A stretch of 64,000 nucleotides of DNA from assembly GCF_007744515.1 (NCBI RefSeq), contig NZ_CP036268.1, forward strand, positions 4,517,244 to 4,581,243. The letters run 5' to 3'. Of this stretch, positions 8,954-17,303 are shown piece after piece. The position numbers were made by a program, and so were the translations under genes. Source of the DNA: Stratiformator vulcanicus (lineage in GTDB: Bacteria > Planctomycetota > Planctomycetia > Planctomycetales > Planctomycetaceae). Below the pieces are notes generated by a model, which saw nothing but the letters and a program-made list of their open reading frames with translations, made no database searches and was not told the DNA's origin. The stretch's first letter is position 1. Each line of letters starts with the position of its first letter.

Positions 8954-11635
8954 TTGGCGGCCGACGGAACGATCCCCACGCAGCCGGTACCGCTCGACGA
9001 GCGGATTCGCCGCGAAGTCGCTTCTCTTCGGGAGGGGAAAGCGGGCGGAATCCACCTCGCCCACCGCATCGCCACGATCTTCGAAGAGCAAATCCGCTCG
9101 GTGATTCGTGACGTCCTGGTTAATCTGCCGGGCGACTTGCGCAAAAATGTCTCCGCGAATACAGCGGTCGTTCTCGTCGGTGGATCGGGACGGGGCGAAC
9201 TGGTGCCCTACTCCGATTGCGATTTGCTGATTCTCCACGCTCCGAACATCAGCAGTGACGTCGAGGCCATCGTGGCCGAATTCATTCGAAAGGCTTGGGA
9301 CAGCGGCCTGAAGATCGGCCACAGTGTCCGCACCGTCGATGAGACGTGGCGAATCGCCCGGCAGGACATTCAGATCGCCACGTCGCTCGTCGAAGCACGC
9401 CTGCTGGTCGGCTCGACCGTCCTTTACGACCGCATGAGGATGCTGTTCCGCGAACGCGTCGTGCAGCACCGGTTGGGGGCGTTTCTTTCCGAATGCACCG
9501 AAGCCCGGCAGACCGAACGCGACAACTACGGCGGCTCGCCCAACCTGCTCGAACCGAACGTCAAACGGTCGCCCGGCGGATTGCGCGACGTCCACTGGAT
9601 GCGCTGGATCGCGTACGCGATCTACGGGAGTTCGGACGTCAGCCGCCTTCGCCCGGCCGGCGGCCTGAATGCCGATGATCAACGCATCCTGATCGACGGA
9701 CTCGACTATTTGCTGAAGGTGCGTGTCGAACTTCATCTGCATGCCCAGCGCGAGCAAGACGTGCTGTCTCGTTCGGAGCAGATTCGCATCGCGGTCAAAT
9801 GGGGATTCGAGCACCGACCGGGGCAACGCGACGTCGAACAATTCATGCAGGAGTACTTCCGCCACGCGACCGCGATCTGCGACATCGCCGATCGTTTCGC
9901 CGAACGCCTACGACCACGCCATGCGATTTCGAGGATCAAGAACGCTTTGCTGACCCGCCGGGTCGGCGGCGTGTTCTTGTTATCCCCCACGACCATCGAT
10001 GTCCTCCCCAATGCGACGGAACGGATCACCGCGTCGCCGGAGCGGGTGATCGAGCTGTTCTTGTTCGTCGCGCGGGACGGCGTCGATTTGACACCTCGCC
10101 TTGAAGAGGCGATCACCCGTGCGACAGGCCGCTTCCCGAACGAACTGACTCACGAGACCTGCCGGCTGTTCTTGCTGGTCCTCGACACGCCGGACCACGT
10201 TGGTAAGGCACTTCGCATCATGCTGCGGACCGGGGTGCTCGCCTACCTGATTCCAGAGTTCACGCACGCTCGCTGCCTGATTCAATTCAGTGAATATCAC
10301 AGTTTCACGGTCGACGAACACACGTTTCGCACCATCGATGCGGCGAACGATTTTCTCATCGAACCGGGGGCGGTCGGCGATGCCCGCCGAAAGTTGGCAC
10401 ACTCCTGGATGCTCAATTTCGCCCTGCTGCTGCACGACATCGGTAAAGGTTTTGACGAAGACCACAGCCTCGTCGGTCGGCGGATCGCGATCCGCACGGC
10501 CGCGCGTTTTCGGCTTTCGGAGGAAGAGCAGGAGCAACTCACACTGCTCGTCTATCGTCACCTCTTAATGGTGCATCTGGCATTTCGCCGCGATACGACC
10601 GAAGCCAAATTGCTCTACGACTTCACTCACGAAGTCGGAACGCCCGATTCGCTGCGGCACCTGTTCGTCCTCAGCGCGTGCGACCTGCGCGGAGTTGGAC
10701 CGGGGATTTGGACGGATTGGAAGGCCGATCTGCTCTCGGAATTTTATCGGCAATCGATGTCGGTTCTCGGCGGTGACGTTCCGCAAAGCAACGCCGCACA
10801 GATGGACGAAAAACGGGGGCGAATCCGGGCCATTTTGACCGAAGCCGACCGCCCCGTCTCGACCATCGACATTAAAGATTGGGCGACGGCCGAGTTGGAC
10901 GGGCTGTCGACTCACTTCCTCGCCAATATTCCCGAAGACGCCGTCGCCGAAGATCTGCTCACACTGCTCGATCTAGGTGAGCAGGAGGTTTCGGTCACCG
11001 GGACTTACGACGAAGCGACGGCGACCACGACCTATCGCGTCATCGTGCGTCCGCCGTTTACCAATGGTTGCTTCTCGGTTGCCACCGGCGTGCTCGCCGC
11101 AAAGCGGATGCAGACGGTCGAGGCGATCATCGAAACGACCGTCGCCGGCATCGCCATCGATCGCTTTCGCGTGATCGACGAAGACTTCGAAGAAGAGGTC
11201 CCCGACTGGCGGATCAACGACGTCGCCGCATCACTGCGGGCCGCGATCAAGGGCCAGATCTCCGTCGCCCGACTTTTCCACCATCACCGCCGGTACGGTG
11301 ATCAGGTCGACTATCCTCCTCTCGCGGCCGGAACCGTCCGCGTGGTTCGGGATGTCGACACCTCCGAAAAATCGACCATCATCGACGTGTTCGCCCCGAA
11401 CCGTCGCGGCCTGCTTTACACGATCGCGACCGCACTGCTCGAAATGGAGGTCTCCATCGACCTCGCCAAAATTTCGACGCACGTCGACCAAATCGTCGAC
11501 GTCTTTTACGTGACGGAAATGTCCGGCGAAAAAATCACCGACGAAGCCCGGCTTGATCACATCGTCCGCACGGTGCGCAATGCCGTTGAAGAATACTTGA
11601 CCAACGGCTACCGCCGACTCTTGAACACGGGTTGA
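8954..11635 (+). CDS. glnD: PII uridylyltransferase / uridylyl-removing enzyme
   Basis: An 893-residue bifunctional enzyme that adds or removes UMP on the PII tyrosine in response to glutamine. The domain order is normal: nucleotidyltransferase (GGSGRGELVPYSDCD, residues 76-90), a GlnE-like helical linker, an HD phosphohydrolase domain (LLHDIGKGFDEDHSLVG near residue 494), then two ACT domains that bind glutamine (about 690-770 and 800-880; the second begins IIDVFAPNRRGLLYTIA). All expected catalytic residues are seen. The start is probably TTG 8954: an in-frame TGA at 8933 excludes ATG starts upstream, and no internal ATG occurs before the catalytic motif. Its substrates are encoded just upstream. 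Confidence 0.95.
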   Translation: MAADGTIPTQPVPLDERIRREVASLREGKAGGIHLAHRIATIFEEQIRSVIRDVLVNLPGDLRKNVSANTAVVLVGGSGRGELVPYSDCDLLILHAPNISSDVEAIVAEFIRKAWDSGLKIGHSVRTVDETWRIARQDIQIATSLVEARLLVGSTVLYDRMRMLFRERVVQHRLGAFLSECTEARQTERDNYGGSPNLLEPNVKRSPGGLRDVHWMRWIAYAIYGSSDVSRLRPAGGLNADDQRILIDGLDYLLKVRVELHLHAQREQDVLSRSEQIRIAVKWGFEHRPGQRDVEQFMQEYFRHATAICDIADRFAERLRPRHAISRIKNALLTRRVGGVFLLSPTTIDVLPNATERITASPERVIELFLFVARDGVDLTPRLEEAITRATGRFPNELTHETCRLFLLVLDTPDHVGKALRIMLRTGVLAYLIPEFTHARCLIQFSEYHSFTVDEHTFRTIDAANDFLIEPGAVGDARRKLAHSWMLNFALLLHDIGKGFDEDHSLVGRRIAIRTAARFRLSEEEQEQLTLLVYRHLLMVHLAFRRDTTEAKLLYDFTHEVGTPDSLRHLFVLSACDLRGVGPGIWTDWKADLLSEFYRQSMSVLGGDVPQSNAAQMDEKRGRIRAILTEADRPVSTIDIKDWATAELDGLSTHFLANIPEDAVAEDLLTLLDLGEQEVSVTGTYDEATATTTYRVIVRPPFTNGCFSVATGVLAAKRMQTVEAIIETTVAGIAIDRFRVIDEDFEEEVPDWRINDVAASLRAAIKGQISVARLFHHHRRYGDQVDYPPLAAGTVRVVRDVDTSEKSTIIDVFAPNRRGLLYTIATALLEMEVSIDLAKISTHVDQIVDVFYVTEMSGEKITDEARLDHIVRTVRNAVEEYLTNGYRRLLNTG

Positions 11636-11691
11636 CGATCGCCGGTGCCAGTATCAGAAGACGCGAAACCGGCCGCTGCAGTTTTGCATCA

Positions 11692-12666
11692 TCACGCCTG
11701 CGGGACGTAGGCCTCCAGAAGGGTCAGCGGCTCAGTCGCCTTGATCGACACCGAGTCTGCCGTCGCGGGCAATAGGACGGTTCGCCCGAGTTCGAGAGGT
11801 ACTTCTGATTCGTTTACGGTCAGTTGCCCGGCGCCCTCAATGGTCAGCAGCACCCGGAAATGTGCTACGGCATCAAGCGTCGAACCGGCGGCGATGGTGT
11901 GACGACGGATGACGAAGTAGTCACTCCGCACGAGTTCCTCGATCCGATGCGGCCCCTCTTCGATGACGGTCGGCGCGACCGGATTGACCGGCCCGCGATC
12001 GAAGTCGATGCACTGAAACGACTCCTCGATGTGAAGTTGCCGCGGTTTGCCGTCCGCCCCGACGCGCCCCCAGTCGTAAAGGCGGAAGGTCAAGTCGCTC
12101 ATCTGCTGAATTTCGGCGAGCACGATGCCTTCGCCGATGGCGTGAACCGTTCCCGCGGGCACGAACACGCAGTCTCCCCGTTTGACCTCGACGGTATGAA
12201 GACAATCTTCGACCGTGGTCGCATCGAGCGCCGCTCGTAATTCTTCCGGACCGACGCCCTGTTTGAGCCCGATAAACAATTTGCTTCCCGGGTCTGCCGA
12301 AAGAATGACCCAGGCTTCGGTCTTCCCGTTCTCTTGAGGGTCAAACTTCCTGGCGAGTTCGTCGTACGGGTGGACCTGGACCGATAGCCGATCGTTCGCG
12401 TCGAGGAACTTGATCAGCAAAGGAAATTGATCAGAACTATTCTGGAGGCCGAATAACTCGTCCTTGTGCGACCGCACGAGTTCGCCAAGCGGTTGACCCT
12501 CGAGAGAGCCACGATCGACGATGGTCTGGTCGTCACCGTGATCGGCGATTTCCCAGCTCTCAGCCGCATCGGTCGCATCGCCGATTTCTTTGCCGAGCAC
12601 TGACGCAAGCCGGGTCCCTCCCCAACGAATGCGTTTGATAATCGGTCGAAACGTCAGCGGCTCCAT
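11692..12666 (-). CDS. manA: Type I mannose-6-phosphate isomerase (cupin)
   Basis: A 324-residue short-form phosphomannose isomerase that interconverts mannose-6-phosphate and fructose-6-phosphate, feeding GDP-mannose and polysaccharide synthesis. The zinc ligands are seen as QVHP, the glutamate in GKTEAW, and the histidine in PAGTVHAIG, followed by EIQQMSDLTFRLYDWGR, the family signature. ATG 12666 was chosen because GGTGAAG lies just upstream; a TTG four codons earlier is possible. The C-terminal cupin is short, as in the Bacillus-type enzymes. It stands alone on the minus strand after glnD. Confidence 0.93.
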   Translation of the reverse strand: MEPLTFRPIIKRIRWGGTRLASVLGKEIGDATDAAESWEIADHGDDQTIVDRGSLEGQPLGELVRSHKDELFGLQNSSDQFPLLIKFLDANDRLSVQVHPYDELARKFDPQENGKTEAWVILSADPGSKLFIGLKQGVGPEELRAALDATTVEDCLHTVEVKRGDCVFVPAGTVHAIGEGIVLAEIQQMSDLTFRLYDWGRVGADGKPRQLHIEESFQCIDFDRGPVNPVAPTVIEEGPHRIEELVRSDYFVIRRHTIAAGSTLDAVAHFRVLLTIEGAGQLTVNESEVPLELGRTVLLPATADSVSIKATEPLTLLEAYVPQA

Positions 12667-12728
12667 AGTCTTCACCAAGGTAAGATGGGTCGAATTCGTC
12701 CGTGATTCTACTGATACGCCTGACTGCC

Positions 12729-12746
12729 GAAGGCACTCGTGCCTTC
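12729..12746. repeat. 18-bp near-perfect palindrome (8-bp arms, 2-bp centre)
   Basis: The arms GAAGGCAC and GTGCCTTC are separated by TC. It sits about 60 bp upstream of manA and about 190 bp upstream of the small plus-strand gene at 12940, in the shared divergent promoter region, so it could be a regulator operator. No T-run follows. Confidence 0.5.
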
Positions 12747-12939
12747 ACAGTCTACGCATTTTCTCCGACTCTTCACGTTCGTTTCCACAACATCGAAGAT
12801 CGGGGAGATGTTCTGCCAGATTCGGTTTGATCGCAATAGCCGGAGGTGTTAGCTTCCCGCGCGCTGTCGGCCCTTTCGTCGGCACCAAACACGATTGCCC
12901 GTCTGCGGACGGGCTTTCACCGAAGATCGGAGACGCTCT

Positions 12940-13119
12940 GTGCGGCAAATCGAAATCGAACTGAGTATCGGCGACGTCGTTCGGGTCGGAGATCAGAACG
13001 TCACTGTCATTGATATCGATGATTCGGGCGAAGTCACATTTCGGATTGATCCGGCCCACGAAGTCAACGAATCCGAACAGCTTCCTTCGCGCCCCCGCGC
13101 GGAATCAATCGCCCGCTGA
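12940..13119 (+). CDS. Small conserved-looking protein, CsrA-like strand pattern
   Basis: A 59-residue protein read from GTG 12940, with GGAGA seven bases upstream. The core IGDVVRVGDQNVTVIDIDDSGEVTFRI is a run of short beta strands and resembles the first strands of CsrA-type RNA-binding proteins (G-x-x-IxIGDDIxVxVxxI), but the C-terminal half does not follow CsrA. A hairpin (12897-12914, GCCCGT / ACGGGC) precedes the ribosome site. The function is unknown. The alternative is a chance frame; the good ribosome site and the regular hydrophobic pattern argue for a real gene. Confidence 0.5.
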   Translation: MRQIEIELSIGDVVRVGDQNVTVIDIDDSGEVTFRIDPAHEVNESEQLPSRPRAESIAR

Positions 13120-13127
13120 GCGGCAAC

Positions 13128-13145
13128 ATCGTGCCACGGCACGAT
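13128..13145. repeat. 18-bp near-perfect palindrome between convergent genes
   Basis: ATCGTGCC and GGCACGAT are separated by AC. It lies between the ends of the small gene (plus) and the STAS gene (minus), and could act as a bidirectional terminator stem, although no T-run is present on either side. It shares the GTGCC/GGCAC core with the palindrome at 12729. Confidence 0.5.
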
Positions 13146-13164
13146 CACCGACGATCGTTGCGAA

Positions 13165-13536
13165 CTATTCCTCAGCGATGTCGGCCACGGCCGCCTCGGC
13201 CGTCGGATACACCGTCCACAGGCTGCTCAGGTGGGTCACTTCCAGAATCTCGCGGCAGTATTCGGTCACGCCGCTGAGCACGAAGCGTCCCTCCTGCTCT
13301 TTCGACACGCGATTCCATGCTCGAAAAAGCACCTCGAGGAAGGCCGACCCGAAGAACTTGGTGTGTGTGAGGTCGATCACCAGCCGCGGCTCCGGGGCGT
13401 CGTCGATCACCTCCATCACGAGTTCGCGGACATCGTCCAAGTGGGACTCGTCCAGACTTTCGAATTGAGGCCCGAGCCGCAGGACCGTGACGCCGCGCAC
13501 GACTTCCACAGATGCATGATTCGTCGGAGCGGCCAC
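13165..13536 (-). CDS. STAS-domain anti-sigma factor antagonist-like protein
   Basis: A 123-residue single STAS domain. The pattern PRLVIDLTHTKFFGSAFLEVLFR matches the loop that holds the phosphorylatable serine of SpoIIAA/RsbV proteins (here the S of FGSAFLE). Proteins of this kind take part in partner-switching control of sigma factors or of protein phosphatases. No cognate anti-sigma kinase is nearby. The start is GTG 13536 with a GAGGAA stretch upstream. It is convergent with the small gene at 12940. Confidence 0.85.
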   Translation of the reverse strand: MAAPTNHASVEVVRGVTVLRLGPQFESLDESHLDDVRELVMEVIDDAPEPRLVIDLTHTKFFGSAFLEVLFRAWNRVSKEQEGRFVLSGVTEYCREILEVTHLSSLWTVYPTAEAAVADIAEE

Positions 13537-13658
13537 TAATTGGTTCCTCAGTAAAAATTCGCCGGGCCATCACACGGCGGGATCGGGCGATCCCGGCGCC
13601 CGGCCCGATTCAATACCCCATCGTAAAACTGCGAGCCGCACGCGGCAATCGTCCGAAC

Positions 13659-14258
13659 TCAATTGCCGGCGCAAGTCGAACGGTCGTACGAATGTGACAG
13701 ATCGACAAAATTTCGGATCAATCGATCGCCGGCCGCCGTGAGAATCGATTCGGGATGAAACTGCACGCCCCGAACGGGAAACGTGCGATGCGACAACCCC
13801 ATGATGACTCCGCCCGCAGAAGTCGCCGTCACCTCCAGTTCGGCCGGCAGTGACTCGGGTTCGACAACGAGCGAGTGATATCGCGTCGCCGTCACCGGAA
13901 GCGGGAGGCCCTCAAATAGGCCCCGGCGATTGTGCGTGACGGCCGAAGTGCGGCCATGCACCGGGACATCCGCACGCACGACTCGACCGCCGAACGCCGC
14001 CGCGATCGCCTGATGCCCCAGACAGACGCCGAGGATCGGGATTTCCGATCCGAGATCGCGGATCGCCGCGATGGAAACCCCCGCTTCGTCCGGCGTGCAG
14101 GGCCCGGGCGAGATCACGATCGCCGAGGGCTGCCGCTCCCCTATTTCAGCCACCGTGATCGCATCACTCCGCACGACATCGGTCTGCTCTCCGGCGAGCC
14201 GAAAATATCGGGCGAGGTTGTGGACGAAGCTGTCGTAGTTATCGAGGAGCAGGATCAT
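13659..14258 (-). CDS. trpG/pabA: Anthranilate / aminodeoxychorismate synthase glutamine amidotransferase subunit
   Basis: A 199-residue class I glutamine amidotransferase. The catalytic cysteine is in GVCLGHQ, and the His-Glu pair is in VQFHPESI. MILLLDNYDSFVHNLARYF is the typical N-terminus. It supplies ammonia to the chorismate-using subunit for tryptophan or folate synthesis. No trpE or pabB is adjacent, so which pathway, or both, stays open. The 60 bases directly 5' of the start are a pyrimidine-rich repeat (on the coding strand) with no visible ribosome site. Confidence 0.93.
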   Translation of the reverse strand: MILLLDNYDSFVHNLARYFRLAGEQTDVVRSDAITVAEIGERQPSAIVISPGPCTPDEAGVSIAAIRDLGSEIPILGVCLGHQAIAAAFGGRVVRADVPVHGRTSAVTHNRRGLFEGLPLPVTATRYHSLVVEPESLPAELEVTATSAGGVIMGLSHRTFPVRGVQFHPESILTAAGDRLIRNFVDLSHSYDRSTCAGN

Positions 14259-14260
14259 GA

Positions 14261-14324
14261 AGCAGGTAGGAGGTAGAAGTTAGGAGGTAGAAGTCAGAAG
14301 TCAGAAGTTAGAAGTCAGAAGTTG
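14261..14324. repeat. Degenerate short tandem repeat tract in the trpG leader
   Basis: Overlapping 7- to 9-bp units of the types AGAAGTC, AGAAGTTAG and AGGAGGTAG fill about 64 bases immediately upstream of the trpG/pabA start. On the coding strand it reads CTTCTGACTTCTAAC and CTACCTCC, which is pyrimidine-rich and contains CCTCC, the complement of a ribosome site. Confidence 0.8.
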
Positions 14325-14569
14325 GTGAACCGTTGGTTTTGCGTCTGCAGCACTGCGCCGCCATTCGGACCAATTGCCGATATACCAGCATGACCCAAGA
14401 CAAGCCGCGCGTTCGAAAGAACCGCGGATCGATTAAGGGGACCGGTCTCGGACCATTCTGTGAGGCCGCTGGCTACTGAAGGCGGGAGTCAAAAACCCTT
14501 CGCAGAGGATACCGTTAACTGGCGAAGAAATAAGTTGCGTTCACTCCTTTCAGCGGACGCTCGTAATTG
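14325..14569. other. Intergenic stretch, no confident gene
   Basis: This is part of a 311-base gap between trpG/pabA and the next minus-strand gene. The only frame of note is a 29-codon plus-strand reading (14390-14479) beginning MTQDKPRVRKNRG, without a clear ribosome site. I see no RNA gene or terminator. Confidence 0.4.
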
Positions 14570-15001
14570 TCACTCAGTCTGCTGCCGCGGACTGCGGGGG
14601 CGCGTTCTTAAGTAGTAGAGCCGAATGACGCACAGCATCGCAATAAATATAGGCAACGTGATCGACGGCATCACAATGCCACTGCCTTCATCGCTTTGAT
14701 AAAATTCAAAGAGAAAGAGGTATTGCCGGACACTGCTGAACTCCGACTTCTCCCAAAACGCGGCGACCGGATCTGAGACAAAGATCCGCTCAAGCAAGTA
14801 GTTCATTCGATTGCGGCTCAAAATCCGTTCGTTCGGCCCCCATTCGAAATAGTCGATCGTCAGCATCCCATCCACAGCACGCAGAATGCAATCGTCAGAA
14901 AAGCCCCGTACATGCACTAAGAAGCCGATCCCCAGCGCATTTAAGATCGGCAGCATCGCCGAAACGATTACAAATAACACCAAGCACTTAAAGAGTTTCA
15001 C
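14570..15001 (-). CDS. Unknown two-segment membrane protein (paralogue of 15178-15660)
   Basis: A 143-residue protein of unknown function. It has an N-terminal hydrophobic segment (CLVLFVIVSAMLPILNALGIGFL), a soluble middle of about 75 residues, then a second hydrophobic segment beginning PSITLPIFIAML and a basic tail (RTRPRSPRQ). The architecture and the P-S-x-T-x-PI motif match the protein encoded at 15178-15660, so the two are likely an old tandem duplication. GTG start. It is the last gene of a possible operon thiO-dtd-membrane protein-membrane protein. No pathway can be assigned. Confidence 0.6.
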   Translation of the reverse strand: MKLFKCLVLFVIVSAMLPILNALGIGFLVHVRGFSDDCILRAVDGMLTIDYFEWGPNERILSRNRMNYLLERIFVSDPVAAFWEKSEFSSVRQYLFLFEFYQSDEGSGIVMPSITLPIFIAMLCVIRLYYLRTRPRSPRQQTE

Positions 15002-15135
15002 GGCGACCCTGTGTCAGACTTAATACAATTTCCCGTGATCCAACTGCCCCTGACCTAAACATTTCACAATTTCCAGTTCCGCCCGCATATGCTGTCGCCG
15101 ATTGAAACAATGCAATAACCTGACGGACTTCCAGA

Positions 15136-15166
15136 TGCGGGGGCGACACGCCCCCGGCACCCTGCA
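15136..15166. repeat. GC-rich palindromic intergenic repeat (copy 1)
   Basis: A hairpin of the form TGCGGGGGCG-ACA-CGCCCCC followed by GGCACCC. Near-identical copies occur at 38901-38928 (inverted) and 39022-39048. The arms GGGGGCG and CGCCCCC are perfect. It sits between the two paralogous membrane protein genes and looks like a REP-type element. Confidence 0.75.
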
Positions 15167-15177
15167 TCGGGGTCACC

Positions 15178-15660
15178 TCACTCCTCGATCGCTGAGGGCG
15201 GCTCTTTGGGACTGTCCCCTGTCACCGCCGCCAAATCCTCGCTTCGCCGGTTCCGAATTTGGAACAATCGCATGACGGCCAACATCCCAAAGAGAATGGG
15301 AAACGTTGTTGATGGCATGTTGAACGACCTGTTCGGGATATCCAAATCGAAGTTGACAAGACTGCTTAACGGAAAGGAATTGGAGTCCCGCCACATCACG
15401 GCGACCGGACCGAATTTAATCGCAAGCGAATCGGAACTTAGAATGCTGTCTTTAAGACTTTCAGCCTCGCGAGGTTCCAAACTGAAGGATAACAATGCTA
15501 TCAGGCCATTTTCGGCGGCGACGCGTGCACCGACCTGCGAAGTGACAACCGGCACGAGTAACCCGCGGCCGCAAACATTCATAATCAGCAAAGCCGCCGA
15601 TGCGATCGTGAGCAGACTGAGAAGCCAGAATGTCTTCAACACGCACCGCCGAACGTTCAA
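15178..15660 (-). CDS. Unknown two-segment membrane protein
   Basis: A 160-residue protein with an N-terminal hydrophobic segment ([20 protein letters not shown]), a soluble middle, and a second hydrophobic segment beginning [15 protein letters not shown] with an arginine-rich cytoplasmic end. It shares its layout with the downstream paralogue at 14570. The start TTG at 15660 overlaps the dtd stop (TTGA), which suggests translational coupling with D-aminoacyl-tRNA deacylase. There is no recognised domain. Both termini are predicted to be cytoplasmic, with the middle outside. Confidence 0.6.
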   Translation of the reverse strand: MNVRRCVLKTFWLLSLLTIASAALLIMNVCGRGLLVPVVTSQVGARVAAENGLIALLSFSLEPREAESLKDSILSSDSLAIKFGPVAVMWRDSNSFPLSSLVNFDLDIPNRSFNMPSTTFPILFGMLAVMRLFQIRNRRSEDLAAVTGDSPKEPPSAIEE

Positions 15661-16106
15661 AATACCTTCCGACTATCCACCAACAACGTCACCGGCCCAT
15701 CGTTTACCAGAGAGACCTCCATGTGAGCTCGGAATTTTCCCGTCTCAACCGGGATGCCTTGACTTCGCACTTCGTCGCAGAATTTTAAGTACAATTCATC
15801 GGCAAGCTCCGGCGGGGCCGCTTCGATGAAGCTCGGTCGGCGGCCTTTGCGGCAGTCGCCCAGCAGCGTGAACTGACTGACGACCAGCATCGATCCGCCG
15901 ACGTCGGCGAGTGACAAATTCATCTTTCCCTCGGCATCTTCGAACACCCGCAGGCCGCCGATCTTCGCCGCGAGATACGATCCATCGGCTGGCGTATCGC
16001 CCTTCTCCACGCCGAGCAACACTAAGAATCCGTGATTAATCGCCCCGATCGTCTCGCCCTCCACGACGACCGATGCCGAAGTCACCCGCTGCACGACCGC
16101 TCTCAC
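15657..16106 (-). CDS. dtd: D-aminoacyl-tRNA deacylase
   Basis: A 149-residue enzyme that hydrolyses D-aminoacyl-tRNA (and Gly-tRNA-Ala) to keep D-amino acids out of translation. It has the family motifs MRAVVQRV at the N-terminus, SQFTLLGD with RKGRRPSF, and the cis Gly-Pro motif NDGPVT near the C-terminus. GTG 16106 was chosen because it gives the family N-terminus and the normal length; longer readings into the upstream gene exist but do not fit. The start overlaps the stop of the thiO-like gene (GTGA). The pairing with an amino acid oxidase is functionally suggestive but may only reflect co-transcription. Confidence 0.95.
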   Translation of the reverse strand: MRAVVQRVTSASVVVEGETIGAINHGFLVLLGVEKGDTPADGSYLAAKIGGLRVFEDAEGKMNLSLADVGGSMLVVSQFTLLGDCRKGRRPSFIEAAPPELADELYLKFCDEVRSQGIPVETGKFRAHMEVSLVNDGPVTLLVDSRKVF

Positions 16107-17215
16107 TTCCGCACCCATTCTCTCGGCAGCGGACGATCGACTTCGAGGCCCGTCATGTCGATCGGTGGCTCGCCGCCTTCGATGATCGCGATAATGATCT
16201 TTGCCGTCACCGGAGACCATTCCAATCCCCAACGGAAGTGCCCGCAGGCGAGAACGAGATTGTTATGCTCCGGAGCCTTCCCGAGAAATGGCAACCCGTC
16301 GGGCGAGCCCGGCCGCAGCCCCGCCCACGTCCGTTCGACTTCCGCGTTCGCCAATGACGGAATTAAAGACTTCGCCGAGTCGAGCAACCACGCGACGCTC
16401 TTGGCGGTATTAATTTTATGGAACCCCGCATCCTCCACCGTCGACCCGATCAGCACGCGACCATCGGCCCGCGGCACGAGGTAAGCATCCCCCTCATGCA
16501 AACAGGGCCGGAACGACCGCTCCTCTGTTTTTAACAGCGCGATCTGTCCCCGCATTGGCTTAATAGGCAGCGGCACCCGCAGTGGATCGGGCAACGAAGC
16601 CGACCACGCTCCGGCGGCAATCACATAAGTCGCTGAGGCGATCGATCCGGCCTCAGTCGTCAGTTCAACGATGCGATCTCCCTCGCGTTTGCCGCCGGTA
16701 ACGATCGTGCGAGGTTTCAGCATCACCCCCGCCCCCTCACAGGCTGCCAGCAGGGACTGCAACAAACGCGGGTTGCGCAGTTGGGCGTGCGCGGGGACTT
16801 CGAGGGCTCGACTGATTGATCCATCGGCCCCGGGGACGAGTTCCCGAATGCGTTCCGAATCGATGACCGTCGCCTCAATTCCTTCGGCGGCTAGTTCCTC
16901 TGCTTCGTGTTCGAACTCGCCGAACACGAGCGACCCGCACCGTTCGAAGCACGGGTCAATGCCGGTGCGTTCTTTCAGGCGCGCTGTATGGCCCGGCCAC
17001 ATTTGAAAGCTGTAACCGCGAAGCCGCTGTTCGACGGTTTTGGCTTGCTCCAGATTGGCGGGACGAAGCATCCCCGCGCCGGCCCACGAAGCCTCCTGGC
17101 CGAAGTCGCCGCGTTCAATCACACAGACCGTTCGACCGGCATCGGCCAGTTCCAGCGCGGTGGTGAGTCCGATGACTCCCCCGCCGACAATCGTAACGTC
17201 AGTACGCTCCGCCAA
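16103..17215 (-). CDS. thiO: FAD-dependent glycine / D-amino acid oxidase, ThiO type
   Basis: About 370 residues of the DAO family. The N-terminal dinucleotide fold [21 protein letters not shown] and the E-R that follows bind [14 protein letters not shown] is typical of glycine oxidase ThiO, which makes the glycine imine for the thiazole of thiamine. The C-terminal [17 protein letters not shown] and [12 protein letters not shown] blocks close the FAD site. No thiS, thiG or TPP riboswitch is adjacent, so a general D-amino acid or sarcosine-type oxidase remains possible. TTG 17215 has GGGAG seven bases upstream; a TTG five codons earlier has no such site. Confidence 0.85.
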   Translation of the reverse strand: MAERTDVTIVGGGVIGLTTALELADAGRTVCVIERGDFGQEASWAGAGMLRPANLEQAKTVEQRLRGYSFQMWPGHTARLKERTGIDPCFERCGSLVFGEFEHEAEELAAEGIEATVIDSERIRELVPGADGSISRALEVPAHAQLRNPRLLQSLLAACEGAGVMLKPRTIVTGGKREGDRIVELTTEAGSIASATYVIAAGAWSASLPDPLRVPLPIKPMRGQIALLKTEERSFRPCLHEGDAYLVPRADGRVLIGSTVEDAGFHKINTAKSVAWLLDSAKSLIPSLANAEVERTWAGLRPGSPDGLPFLGKAPEHNNLVLACGHFRWGLEWSPVTAKIIIAIIEGGEPPIDMTGLEVDRPLPREWVRK

Positions 17216-17303
17216 GGCTCGCTCCCACAAAATGCGTTCGCCCCAATATAGGACGATCGCCGATAATCTGTAGCGAGAGCGCCCCGCCGATTGATTGAAT
17301 TGA

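Noticed and set aside
14261..14324. CRISPR array
   Set aside because: Units are 7-9 bp, contiguous and degenerate; there are no spacers and no cas genes.
16100..17300. TPP riboswitch ahead of the thiO-like gene
   Set aside because: No CTGAGA or ACCTGA-type core is visible in the short upstream region.
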